In this document: positions 5,958-13,430 of the stretch, piece after piece | Numbering within the stretch: position 1 is the stretch's first letter | How the letters are laid out: every line of letters starts with the position of its first letter | Assembly (NCBI GenBank): GCA_021812785.1 | Contig: JAKAMR010000056.1 | Span: 1-18,882 of the forward strand | Source: Nitrospirota bacterium | Lineage (GTDB): Bacteria; Nitrospirota; Thermodesulfovibrionia; Thermodesulfovibrionales; JdFR-88 | Direction of reading: 5' to 3' | Length of the DNA stretch: 18,882 nt | Translations under genes and position numbers: made by a program | Notes under the pieces: generated by a model | What the model was told of the DNA's origin: nothing | Seen by the model: the letters and a program-made list of their open reading frames with translations, nothing else | Databases searched by the model: none

Positions 5958-6575
5958 ATGCCTGTGCTTGCAAGTTTAAATCCAGTACCGAGTATAATGG
6001 CACACTTCCCGGCCGTCGGGCTTTTTGCCCTCCTTGTGCTGGGAGGGCTGGGGCTGCCTTTTCCGGAAGACGCCACCCTTATCCTGTGCGGAATATTCAT
6101 CGCAACCGGCATAGTCAGCCCCCTGGCGGGTCTCACCGCGACATTTTCGGGCCTTATAACGATGGATTTTTTCCTGTTCCACATAGGGAAAAAATACGGC
6201 ACCAGGATCACCAGCACCAAGAGGTTCAGCAGGATACTCAGCCAGGAGCGCCTTTTGAAACTGGAGAAGAAGTTTTCCAAATGGGGGATATTTTTCCTGC
6301 TCATAGGCAGGCAGCTTGTGGGCCTCCGGGCGCAGATATTCCTGGCCTGCGGGACCCTGAAGATGCCCTCCGTCAAGTTCATCCTGACTGATATGGCCTC
6401 CGCTCTCATTACAATGGTGATCATGGTGGGCATAGGGTATGCGGGCGGCAACAGCATAAACGCTCTTTCAAAAAACATCCACAGGATCGGCCACGTGGCC
6501 GTGGCCCTTGTAGTCGTTTTCATATTTTTCTTTTTTTTCTATAAATATATAAAACGCGGACGAACGCCCGGCTGA
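5958..6575 (+). CDS. DedA/VTT-domain inner-membrane protein
   Basis: A member of the DedA (SNARE-associated/VTT) family of membrane proteins, some of which are lipid flippases or help maintain the proton motive force. Family marks: GLFALLVLGGLGLPFPED near the N-terminus, a re-entrant-like hydrophobic stretch (ATLILCGIFIATG), HIGKKYG, and the conserved IGRQLVGLRAQIFLACG, which corresponds to the GR..xG.R motif. A hydrophobic helix with a run of Phe from a T8 tract and a basic tail (YKYIKRGRTPG) end the protein. About 206 residues, normal for the family. The start is uncertain: ATG at 5958 is chosen, TTG at 5910 and ATG at 5997 are in frame, and none has a clear SD. The substrate cannot be told. 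Confidence 0.88.
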   Translation: MPVLASLNPVPSIMAHFPAVGLFALLVLGGLGLPFPEDATLILCGIFIATGIVSPLAGLTATFSGLITMDFFLFHIGKKYGTRITSTKRFSRILSQERLLKLEKKFSKWGIFFLLIGRQLVGLRAQIFLACGTLKMPSVKFILTDMASALITMVIMVGIGYAGGNSINALSKNIHRIGHVAVALVVVFIFFFFFYKYIKRGRTPG

Positions 6576-6603
6576 TGCAAAAGATCTTTTTTTGCCCCCC
6601 CCG

Positions 6604-7302
6604 ATGCAGGATCTGAAAACCAAAAAAGCGCCGCTGGCAATTTTCCAAAAGCCTGATAGAATTCCAGTCAGGAAAGTCATATATGGAAAGGAAGCTTCCA
6701 AAGACAAAGTGGAAAATAAATTTTTGCTGCCTTATGGCGGCCTTGCAGCCGCAGTATTTTTCCTTTTTCTGGTGCTCGTATCCACCCCCGTTGAAAACAG
6801 CAGGGCAGCACAGATGATGGAGGCGTTCAATATGGCCCAGACAGTCGCAAAGAAGACCGCTATGGAGATAAAAAGCCCGTCGTTTCCGGCAAACGGGTTC
6901 ATACCTGAAGTGTTCAGTTGCAGGGGCAATGACACAAACCCCCCGCTTGCCCTGGAGAACGTGCCCAAGGATGCCAAATCTCTTGCCCTTATAATCGATG
7001 ACCCGGATGCCCCCGCCGGCACCTGGGTGCACTGGGTAATGTGGAACATACATCCAGACATTGGCAGGATAGAGGCAAACTCCGTACCTCGAGGCGCGGT
7101 ACAGGGTGTAAACAGCTGGGGGAAAAGAAGCTATGGCGGGCCTTGTCCGCCCTCAGGCACCCACCATTATCATTTCAAGCTCTATGCGCTGGACACGGAA
7201 AAATTCTCACTGGCGCCGGGAAGCGGAAAAAAGGAGCTTGAGGCCGCGATGAAAGGGCATATACTGGCCCATTCGGAGATCATAGGCCTGTTCAGCAAAT
7301 GA
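6604..7302 (+). CDS. YbhB/YbcL (PEBP)-type protein with membrane anchor
   Basis: The last 145 residues (from MEIKSPSFPANGFIPEVFSC) are a phosphatidylethanolamine-binding/Raf-kinase-inhibitor-like domain. It has NPPLALENVP, DDPDAPAGTWVHWVMWNI and GPCPPSGTHHYHFKLYALD, the ligand-pocket motifs of bacterial YbhB-like proteins, whose ligands are poorly known. Unusually, about 85 residues precede it, including a strong hydrophobic helix (GGLAAAVFFLFLVLVS) that would be a signal peptide or anchor placing the domain outside the inner membrane. The start is unsure: TTG 6592, ATG 6604 and GTG 6709 are all in frame without a good SD. The GTG would give a neat signal peptide. The stop overlaps the next ATG (ATGA), so the pair is probably coupled. 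Confidence 0.88.
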   Translation: MQDLKTKKAPLAIFQKPDRIPVRKVIYGKEASKDKVENKFLLPYGGLAAAVFFLFLVLVSTPVENSRAAQMMEAFNMAQTVAKKTAMEIKSPSFPANGFIPEVFSCRGNDTNPPLALENVPKDAKSLALIIDDPDAPAGTWVHWVMWNIHPDIGRIEANSVPRGAVQGVNSWGKRSYGGPCPPSGTHHYHFKLYALDTEKFSLAPGSGKKELEAAMKGHILAHSEIIGLFSK

Positions 7303-7847
7303 AGGTCTCAGCCGTTCGGGCCTTCCTTGTCCCTGCGGCCCTGATGGTCCTGGCGTGCGCGCTCCAGTCGTGCGCAACAGGGACAAGGCTGGAGGTAGAG
7401 CCAGGCGGCCGGATACAAAAAAACCTGCGCTATAACCTGATCCTTTATGGCGGAAGGTACTCGGAGGACCTCTATACCGTGGCTATCATGGGCATCGAGG
7501 GAGGTCCTTATAAAATTGTGCCTTATGCCCCGCCGTTTGATTACAGGGTCGTAAAAGATGTGGACGCGCCGGAAGCCCTGAATATGGTTGTGCGTTTTTT
7601 CAGCGCCACAAATCCAAACTTTCTCTGGACAAGGCAGTCCAGGATATTAGGGCCGGATGGCACGGTCATAGGCTATGAGATAAGGCCCCTTTACCAGCCG
7701 TTCGTCTACGGGATAAGCGACATCCTGGACACAAGCTACTGGCTTAAGGGGAAAGGGATAGTAAGCGCATGGATAGAGCTTAACCCTGCCATAAAACCGG
7801 CCGGTGGGGGACAGGAAAATCACACGCCTTTTGTCCCCGTGAGGTAA
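7299..7847 (+). CDS. Lipoprotein of unrecognised family (paralogue B)
   Basis: A 182-residue predicted lipoprotein with a hydrophobic leader and a lipobox ALQSC (Cys25; VLAC at Cys20 is a second option). The mature part is a divergent copy of the protein at 5109-5588: an ungapped block of about 50 residues (TVAIMGIEGGPYKIVP with TVIIMYPQRGAYRFQP; KDV in both) and a second block (IGYEIRPLYQP with IGYQVSPPTQP; SYWL with SYFL). It has about 20 more residues at each end than paralogue A. Its ATG overlaps the PEBP gene stop by 4 bases and has no strong SD, suggesting translation depends on the upstream gene. No function can be assigned; an outer-membrane or periplasmic role is inferred from the signal. 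Confidence 0.82.
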   Translation: MKVSAVRAFLVPAALMVLACALQSCATGTRLEVEPGGRIQKNLRYNLILYGGRYSEDLYTVAIMGIEGGPYKIVPYAPPFDYRVVKDVDAPEALNMVVRFFSATNPNFLWTRQSRILGPDGTVIGYEIRPLYQPFVYGISDILDTSYWLKGKGIVSAWIELNPAIKPAGGGQENHTPFVPVR

Positions 7848-7887
7848 AGGAGAACAGCCTTTTAAATGAATCCCCAAAAAGTCCCCT

Positions 7888-9084
7888 TCAGCCAGCCACC
7901 AGAAAGGCGCATTTGAGATACCCCGTCTCCGGCATCGAAAGCAGCGCGGGATGGTCCCTCCCCTGGAAGCGAAGCTCAAGCAGGTTTATCTTTCTGCCTT
8001 CCGCATGCCTGTGCGCGGCATCCCTGAGCATCTCCATAAACTCCGCCTGGCCCAGGTGCCACGAGCAGGAAGAAGTGGCCAGCACCCCCCCCGGTTTTAA
8101 AAGCCGCATGCACAAGCCGTTTAAGGTCGTGTAGGCCTTTACCGCCTCTTTCAGTTTTTTCCCGCTCTTTACGAACGCAGGAGGGTCCAGCACTACGAAA
8201 TCATATTTTCTGTCCTTGTCTTTTTTTTCCCCGTCCGCCCTTGCCCTCTCCTTTAAAAAATCAAAGACGTCCGCCTTCAAGAACTCCATCTTCCCCGCCA
8301 GGCCGTTAAGCTCCGCGTTTCTTTTTGCCATGGCGAGCGCCTTTTCCGATTCGTCCACACAGGTGACCTCATGGGCCCCGGAATGCGCCAGGTGCACCCC
8401 CCATCCGCCCGCGTATGAAAAGAGGTCCAGCCCTCTGCCTTCCCGGATTATCTTTTTCAGGGCGGCCCTGTTTTCGCGCTGGTCCAGGAAAAAACCTGTC
8501 TTTTGCCCCTCCAGCGGGTCTACCTCGAACATCACGCCTTCCTCTTCTATTACGGGCAACGGACCAAGTTCCCCTTTCGCTACCTTCTTGTAAAGAGGCA
8601 ACCCTTCAAGCGTCCTCATCCGGCTGTCATTCCTAAAGACTATCGCCCTGGGAGAAAAAAGACCGTGCAGACTTTCGAGCACCATCTCCTTCAGCGCCTC
8701 CATCCCGGCGGTGAGTATTTGTACGGACAGGACGTCGTTGTATTTGTCCACTATGAGGCCCGGCAGGCGGTCGGACTCGCTGTAGATCAGCCGGAAGGCA
8801 TTGGCCCCTTTGACAAAAAAACTCTCCCGGAAACGGGCCGCCTCCAGCATACGTTTCCTGAAAAACGCCGCGTCTATTTCCTCACGCTCCCTGGTGAGAA
8901 CACGGATGGCGATAAGACTATGAGGATTTACATATCCCACCCCAAGAAAATTGTCCCTGTTATCATGGAGCTCGACGAGCTGCCCCGGCGTGAAACCCGC
9001 GGGGCTCTGGGCAAGCTCGTTTGAAAAGACCCACTGGTGTCCGGCGAGCAGCCTTTTTGTCTTCCCGATCCTGATGTGCTCCAT
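7888..9084 (-). CDS. RlmI-type 23S rRNA (cytosine-C5)-methyltransferase
   Basis: A 398-residue class I SAM methyltransferase of the RlmI/YccW family, which methylates C1962 of 23S rRNA in E. coli. The N-terminal part (KRLLAGHQWVFSNELAQ, PGQLVELHDNRDNFLGVGYVNPHS) is the PUA-like RNA-binding domain. The middle has FRLIYSESDRLPGLIVDKYND and GQKTGFFLDQRENR. The Rossmann domain shows LDLFSYAGGWGVHLA (SAM site), FVVLDPPAF and the catalytic TSSCSWHLG. Length is normal. It is convergent with the lipoprotein B gene, with 40 bases between stops and no obvious terminator. Its ATG overlaps the stop of a 13-codon upstream ORF. The exact target cytosine cannot be proven from sequence, so no symbol is given. 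Confidence 0.92.
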   Translation of the reverse strand: MEHIRIGKTKRLLAGHQWVFSNELAQSPAGFTPGQLVELHDNRDNFLGVGYVNPHSLIAIRVLTREREEIDAAFFRKRMLEAARFRESFFVKGANAFRLIYSESDRLPGLIVDKYNDVLSVQILTAGMEALKEMVLESLHGLFSPRAIVFRNDSRMRTLEGLPLYKKVAKGELGPLPVIEEEGVMFEVDPLEGQKTGFFLDQRENRAALKKIIREGRGLDLFSYAGGWGVHLAHSGAHEVTCVDESEKALAMAKRNAELNGLAGKMEFLKADVFDFLKERARADGEKKDKDRKYDFVVLDPPAFVKSGKKLKEAVKAYTTLNGLCMRLLKPGGVLATSSCSWHLGQAEFMEMLRDAAHRHAEGRKINLLELRFQGRDHPALLSMPETGYLKCAFLVAG

Positions 9085-9125
9085 TAAGCTGCCCGCCTTC
9101 TCTTTGCAAAAAGTGTCTTCGCCAT
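9084..9125 (-). CDS. Possible 13-residue leader peptide, coupled to the RlmI-type gene
   Basis: On the minus strand an ATG at 9125 opens a 13-codon ORF, MAKTLFAKRRRAA. Its TAA shares one base with the methyltransferase ATG (TAATG). It has GGGGAG eight bases upstream, better than anything in front of the methyltransferase itself apart from an AGAAGG lying inside the ORF. This arrangement fits translational coupling. It is too short for homology and could be chance. Confidence 0.35.
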   Translation of the reverse strand: MAKTLFAKRRRAA

Positions 9126-9233
9126 TTTTGAATCTCCCCGATCTTTTTATTTTTATTTTCCTGTTTATTTTATCTCTCGTTTTTCAGACAGACCCCTCTT
9201 GTTTTGAGACGATTGAAATTAATCTTCCGCTTT

Positions 9234-11759
9234 TCATGCAGTAAGTCTCCGGTATATCTCCGGTATCCGGCCGGGCAGTTTCCTTACGTTGTCTATAAGT
9301 ATATAATTTGCGGCCCCATACATGCGGGGAAGATATGAGCGGGCCTCCTTGTCTATCGTGATGCAGAACGGATGAACCCCCCGCTCCCTGGCCTCCATCA
9401 GGGCCTTTCTGGTGTCCTCCACGCCGTAATCCCCCTTGTAGGCGTCATAGTCCTCCGGCTTGCCGTCGCTAAGCACGATGAGGAGCCTCGTCTTTGCACC
9501 GGTCTTCTCCAGTATTGAGTTGGCGTGTCTTATGGCGGGCCCCATCCTGGTGTAATCCTTGGGGTCTATGCCCGCTATCCTCTTTTTTACCGCAGGTCCG
9601 AACACCTCCTCAAAACTCTTTATCCTGTAGAAATCGCACCTGCCCCTGGTCATGCCTGAAAATCCATATATGGCGTATCTGTCGCCAAGGGCCTGAAGGG
9701 CCTCGCACATGAGAACCACGGACTCTTTCTCCGCCTGGTTCACCCATCCCTTTGTAGATCCGCTCATGTCCAGAAGAAAAAGCGCCGCGATGTCCCGCTC
9801 CTTCCTTTCGTACCTGACAAAGAGGTCTTCTCCCGAGGGAAGAAGGCCTGCTTTCATGTCGGCCAAGGCCTCCACCATCGCGTCCATATCTATGTCCTCA
9901 CCGTCCATCTGGCGGCGAAGAAGCCGCGGCTCCCGCCTGAGAAGCTCAAACTTGTTTCTGAGCGCGGTGACATATCCCCCATATCTCTTTAACGTCTGCT
10001 CCACGAACGGCCCATGCCCCGCATGGACATCCTGTTCATAAAGAGTGCACCAACCCTTTCTGTATCCGCCGCGCCGATAGTCCCACTCATCATATTTAAG
10101 GCCACTTGCCTTTTCCACGGAGGCCCCGGGGGGCTCCTCCTTCCCGGCAAGATCAAAAAGATCAGACAGCCTGTAGACGTGCCTGCCACCGGCCGCGGCC
10201 CCGTCCACCAAAACCCCTCCGGAAGCCGGGCTGCCGCCGGCTGATATCTTCCGCAGCATCTCTTCCTCAAGCTCTATTAGCTTTCCCCTTATAAGCAGAT
10301 ACGTCTTGCCCGGTTCCGGCGGCTTGAACGGAGCGCGTTTTTTCTCCCCGGACCTGGCGGGCTCTGGCAGCATCTCCGGCATTTCCATTATCTTGGCCAC
10401 TATCCCCTCAAACTTCCTTTGAAGGGCAAGCTGCCTGGCGTATTCCTCCCGGGCCACTTCATCAGGCCTTAGCCGGCCTATAAAAAGCAGGTCTGCCGGT
10501 TCATAGCTGCCGGGAGCGGAAAAAGAAAAAATATCCGCCGCCATCCGGCAGAGTTCAAAAGCCGCCAGGGCGGACTCCCCGGCGTACCTATGTTTCCGGG
10601 CCTCACTCCATATTTTCCGCGGCAAAAGCATTTCGTCAGAGGGCATCTTGTAAGGAGCGTCTTCAGCCCCCTCGGCAAGATAAAGCTCAAAAAGGCCCTC
10701 AATAAAGGTTTTTTTCTCTTTCTCTTTTTGCGACAGCTCAGCGGGAAGGTCCCTGTTTTCAAGAAGCATCAGCCTCAGGCTTTTTGCTTTTTCAAAAAGC
10801 CCAGGGGTCTCCTTTTTCAAAAAGGAATCCAGCCTGATGGCCTCAAGGATATTGTAGAGGTCCAGGGCAAAATCCCTGTCCCCGAAGGCTGCAAAAAACA
10901 GAAACCGCTCAAGGGGGTTGGTGGGCGCTTCCGCCTCCATCGCTGCTGAGGGTTTTTTGTATCCGGAGTTTTCAAGGGAGGATGTGCCTTCAAATCCAGG
11001 GGCCAGTGTGCCTTCGGCCACCTGCGCCCATTTGTGGGCCGCCATGAGCCTGTATAAAAGGAGGTTTTTGTTCTCTCCGGGCCCGCAGAACGTATCCAGC
11101 CGCTCGGGCAGGTATATCGTGGAAGAATCGGTATAGCAGACGTTTTTTAGGCCGGATGCCGCAACCCGGAAGTCCATGCCGGAGATGCCCTTCAGGTACA
11201 GCTCCAGCCTGGATGAGACGCTTTCCAGCTTCACCGCAAAGTTGTTTCCAAATATCTTTTCCAGATCGTCCGGCCCGCTTTTTGAGATGAAACTTACCGC
11301 CTGCTGCAGCCCTGAAGAATCAAGCAGGTCGAACGCCCGGGACAGCCAGGTCTCAAGCTCCGCCCCGTGCAGCGCGGCCTGCGCGCTCCTTATGTGCCCA
11401 AGCGTCCTTTCAACCAGGTTGGAGCTCGTGTTTGAAAGCTGGCAGCAAAGCGCCGCCACCTTGCGGGAAAGTTTTTTGTCCACGAAGGCGTCGATCCCGC
11501 CAAGCAGTTTTTCTATCTCCGCCTCCTCAAAAAAATTGAGCCTCAAATTCCTGGCCAGCTCGTCCTTAAGGCAGGCGTAATCCCCGCTTTTTTCTTTCAG
11601 ATGCTTTTGTTCAGGGTAGACAGGGGTGGGGATGCATTTTTGAGGCAACGGTTTTTTCCCTTGTTCTTCCAGGCTTTTTACTTTTCCTGCTGATCTATTT
11701 TCATCTTCGCCTTTTGTTGCGGGAGGTAAAGAGGGTTTTTGTTTTTCGTCTTTCCCCAT
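9234..11759 (-). CDS. NorD/CbbO-type VWA-domain protein
   Basis: An 841-residue protein whose C-terminal 180 residues are a von Willebrand A domain with a complete MIDAS: DMSGST at 664-669, the T of YTRMGP at about 737 and the D of LSDGKPEDYD at about 765. NorD and CbbO proteins have this layout and act with a NorQ/CbbQ AAA+ ATPase to activate metal enzymes such as nitric-oxide reductase or Rubisco. The N-terminal 550 residues are largely helical, with a low-complexity Lys/Pro/Glu start (residues 1-60). The ATG directly follows the stop of the ATPase gene (TAAATG), so the two form one operon and very likely one complex. The client enzyme is not in the window and cannot be named. Confidence 0.88.
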   Translation of the reverse strand: MGKDEKQKPSLPPATKGEDENRSAGKVKSLEEQGKKPLPQKCIPTPVYPEQKHLKEKSGDYACLKDELARNLRLNFFEEAEIEKLLGGIDAFVDKKLSRKVAALCCQLSNTSSNLVERTLGHIRSAQAALHGAELETWLSRAFDLLDSSGLQQAVSFISKSGPDDLEKIFGNNFAVKLESVSSRLELYLKGISGMDFRVAASGLKNVCYTDSSTIYLPERLDTFCGPGENKNLLLYRLMAAHKWAQVAEGTLAPGFEGTSSLENSGYKKPSAAMEAEAPTNPLERFLFFAAFGDRDFALDLYNILEAIRLDSFLKKETPGLFEKAKSLRLMLLENRDLPAELSQKEKEKKTFIEGLFELYLAEGAEDAPYKMPSDEMLLPRKIWSEARKHRYAGESALAAFELCRMAADIFSFSAPGSYEPADLLFIGRLRPDEVAREEYARQLALQRKFEGIVAKIMEMPEMLPEPARSGEKKRAPFKPPEPGKTYLLIRGKLIELEEEMLRKISAGGSPASGGVLVDGAAAGGRHVYRLSDLFDLAGKEEPPGASVEKASGLKYDEWDYRRGGYRKGWCTLYEQDVHAGHGPFVEQTLKRYGGYVTALRNKFELLRREPRLLRRQMDGEDIDMDAMVEALADMKAGLLPSGEDLFVRYERKERDIAALFLLDMSGSTKGWVNQAEKESVVLMCEALQALGDRYAIYGFSGMTRGRCDFYRIKSFEEVFGPAVKKRIAGIDPKDYTRMGPAIRHANSILEKTGAKTRLLIVLSDGKPEDYDAYKGDYGVEDTRKALMEARERGVHPFCITIDKEARSYLPRMYGAANYILIDNVRKLPGRIPEIYRRLTA

Positions 11760-12596
11760 TTAAAGTATTGAGTCCAGGATCTCGGACAGCGTCTCAAGCA
11801 TCTCCGCGTCGTCGGTAAGGGACAGGCTGATGGCGGCCTCGAACGCCTTTACCGGCTCGATACCTGAATTTATGAGCCTTGCGGCGTGCACCAGAAGCCT
11901 TGTGCTTGCGCCCTCGGTGAGTCCGCGGTCCTTGAGGTTCCGCGTTTTGCCCGCGAACATGACAAGCTTTTTTGCCAGGGCCTCGTCCGCCCCGGACTCA
12001 TGCCTTATTATCTCTACCTCCAGTTCCTCCGGCGGATATTTGAACTCAAGGGCCATGAACCTCTGCCTTGTGCTCTGCTTAAGCTCCTTAAGGACGCTCT
12101 GGTAGCCGGGGTTGTATGAGATGGCGAGCATGAACTCTGGCGGCGCGGTAAGCGTTTCCCCTCTTTTTTCAACGGGCAATATGCGCCTGTCGTCAGCCAG
12201 GGGGTGGATGACAACCGTTGTGTCTTTCCTGGCCTCCACTATCTCATCCAGATAGCAGATGCCCCCTGCCTTGACCGCCCGTGAAAGCGGGCCGTCAACC
12301 CAGATGGTCTCGCCGCCCTTTACCAGGTATCTGCCCACCAGGTCCGAGGCGGTAAGGTCGTCATGGCAGGAGACCGTCACCAGCGGCCTTCCAAGCTTCC
12401 ACGCCATGTGGAGCATGAAGCGGGTCTTGCCGCAGCCGGTAGGGCCCTTCAGCAGCACCGGTATCATGTTCTTGCAGGCCGCCTCGAAGAGCTTTATTTC
12501 CTTGCCCATGGGCAGGTAATAGGGCTCCTCTTTTATCGCCATGAACTCCTGAACTTTTAGATTTTTTGGTAGATTTTTCTGTTTGGATATAGCCAT
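11760..12596 (-). CDS. NorQ/CbbQ-type MoxR-family AAA+ ATPase
   Basis: A 278-residue AAA+ ATPase of the CbbQ/NirQ/NorQ group. [16 protein letters not shown] leads into Walker A GPTGCGKT (51-58), then [13 protein letters not shown], Walker B GICYLDEI (112-119), and [23 protein letters not shown], which carries the sensor and arginine-finger region. These ATPases remodel a client metalloenzyme together with the VWA protein encoded next door. An in-frame ATG at 12719 would add 41 residues (MPADPGGF...), but that stretch looks non-coding and family members start near the chosen ATG. No SD precedes it; a TATAAT ends six bases upstream, suggesting a leaderless mRNA. Confidence 0.92.
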   Translation of the reverse strand: MAISKQKNLPKNLKVQEFMAIKEEPYYLPMGKEIKLFEAACKNMIPVLLKGPTGCGKTRFMLHMAWKLGRPLVTVSCHDDLTASDLVGRYLVKGGETIWVDGPLSRAVKAGGICYLDEIVEARKDTTVVIHPLADDRRILPVEKRGETLTAPPEFMLAISYNPGYQSVLKELKQSTRQRFMALEFKYPPEELEVEIIRHESGADEALAKKLVMFAGKTRNLKDRGLTEGASTRLLVHAARLINSGIEPVKAFEAAISLSLTDDAEMLETLSEILDSIL

Positions 12597-12602
12597 ATCT
12601 AA

Positions 12603-12608
12603 ATTATA
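12603..12608 (-). promoter_or_regulatory. -10 box immediately upstream of the AAA+ gene
   Basis: A perfect TATAAT on the minus strand ends six bases before the ATG at 12596. With usual -10 to +1 spacing, transcription would begin at the A of the start codon, a leaderless message. No convincing -35 is seen at 16-18 bases (GGCGGC or TGGCGG). Confidence 0.4.
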
Positions 12609-12640
12609 ACCCTCTTTCACAAAACGCCGCCATGAGTTAA

Positions 12641-12675
12641 GGCGCGCGCCTGCAGAAAGAGACCATGCATTGGTC
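12641..12675. promoter_or_regulatory. Two dyads in the divergent intergenic region
   Basis: GGCGCGCGCC (12641-12650) is a perfect 10-base palindrome. GACCATGCATTGGTC (12661-12675) has GACCA/TGGTC arms around TGCAT. Both lie between the divergent ATPase and hisH promoters, 35-70 bases upstream of the ATPase -10, where an operator could sit. No regulator is known for them. Confidence 0.3.
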
Positions 12676-12749
12676 CAAAAGAAGCCCAAAAAGCGAAAGC
12701 CGCCTGGGTCTGCTGGCATTTATCATCTAAGACACAGTCGCAGCGCCAT

Positions 12750-12780
12750 TTGCCGGAAGACCTCTTCTTTGAGTTATAAT
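12750..12780 (+). promoter_or_regulatory. Promoter of hisH, possibly leaderless
   Basis: A perfect -10 TATAAT (12775-12780) lies nine bases before the hisH ATG. The best -35, TTGCCG (12750-12755), matches four of six with a long 19-base spacer. Transcription would start within about three bases of the ATG, and no SD is present, so hisH probably has a leaderless or nearly leaderless mRNA. Confidence 0.45.
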
Positions 12781-12789
12781 TAGTTCGTA

Positions 12790-13416
12790 ATGATCGCTAT
12801 CATCGATTACGGCATGGGGAACTTAAGGAGCGTCCAGAAGGGGTTCTCCAAGGTGGGCGTGGAGGCACGCGTGGTGAACAGCCCCGCGGACGTCCGGGAG
12901 GCCAGTGGGGTAGTGCTCCCAGGCGTCGGGGCATTCAGGGACTGCATGAGGAACCTGGAGGAGCAGGGACTGGCCGGGCCCATTGTAAGGTCCATAGAAG
13001 CCGGGAAGCCCTTCCTGGGCATCTGCCTGGGGCTTCAGTTGTTATTTACCGAATCCCACGAATTTGGCATACACAAAGGGCTTGACGTCTTTAAGGGAAA
13101 AGTCCTGCGATTTCCGGAAAATCCCGAACTTAAAGTCCCGCACATGGGCTGGAACACCATTAACATTAAAAAACGTCCCCCCATACTTGCGGACATTCCT
13201 GACGGGCCTGACGGGGCGAGCTTCTATTTTGTCCATTCCTATTACGTCGCTCCGGAAGACCCCGCCATAACGGCCACGACCACCGAATACGGGATAGAGT
13301 ACACCTCCATGGTCTGGAAGGACAACGTATTTGCCGTGCAGTTCCATCCGGAAAAAAGCCAGGCAACGGGGCTTGAAATCCTCAAGGCCTTCGGCGATTT
13401 TGTAAAGAAGTCCTAA
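12790..13416 (+). CDS. hisH: HisH, glutaminase subunit of imidazole glycerol phosphate synthase
   Basis: A 208-residue class I glutamine amidotransferase. It releases ammonia from glutamine and passes it to HisF in histidine biosynthesis. Seen: IIDYGMGNLRSV at the N-terminus, LPGVGAF with the oxyanion segment, nucleophile Cys79 in GICLGLQLLF, HMGWN, YFVHSYY, and His186/Glu188 in FAVQFHPEKS, the complete triad. Length is normal. Neither hisF nor hisA is nearby; instead mtgA follows after 14 bases. HisH-like paralogues that feed sugar amidation in surface polysaccharide pathways exist, so a non-histidine role is possible, though the motifs are those of ordinary HisH. Confidence 0.94.
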   Translation: MIAIIDYGMGNLRSVQKGFSKVGVEARVVNSPADVREASGVVLPGVGAFRDCMRNLEEQGLAGPIVRSIEAGKPFLGICLGLQLLFTESHEFGIHKGLDVFKGKVLRFPENPELKVPHMGWNTINIKKRPPILADIPDGPDGASFYFVHSYYVAPEDPAITATTTEYGIEYTSMVWKDNVFAVQFHPEKSQATGLEILKAFGDFVKKS

Positions 13417-13430
13417 AAAAGAAAAAACGC

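Noticed and set aside
5947..5998. Promoter at the DedA gene (TTGACA at 5947, TATAAT at 5993)
   Set aside because: The two boxes are 40 bases apart and cannot pair as one promoter. A start after this TATAAT would lie inside the DedA coding region, beyond all plausible start codons.
12597..12719. 41-residue N-terminal extension of the NorQ/CbbQ-type ATPase
   Set aside because: The frame is open to an ATG at 12719, but it crosses a TATAAT box, palindromes and low-quality coding sequence, and the family starts near the ATG at 12596.
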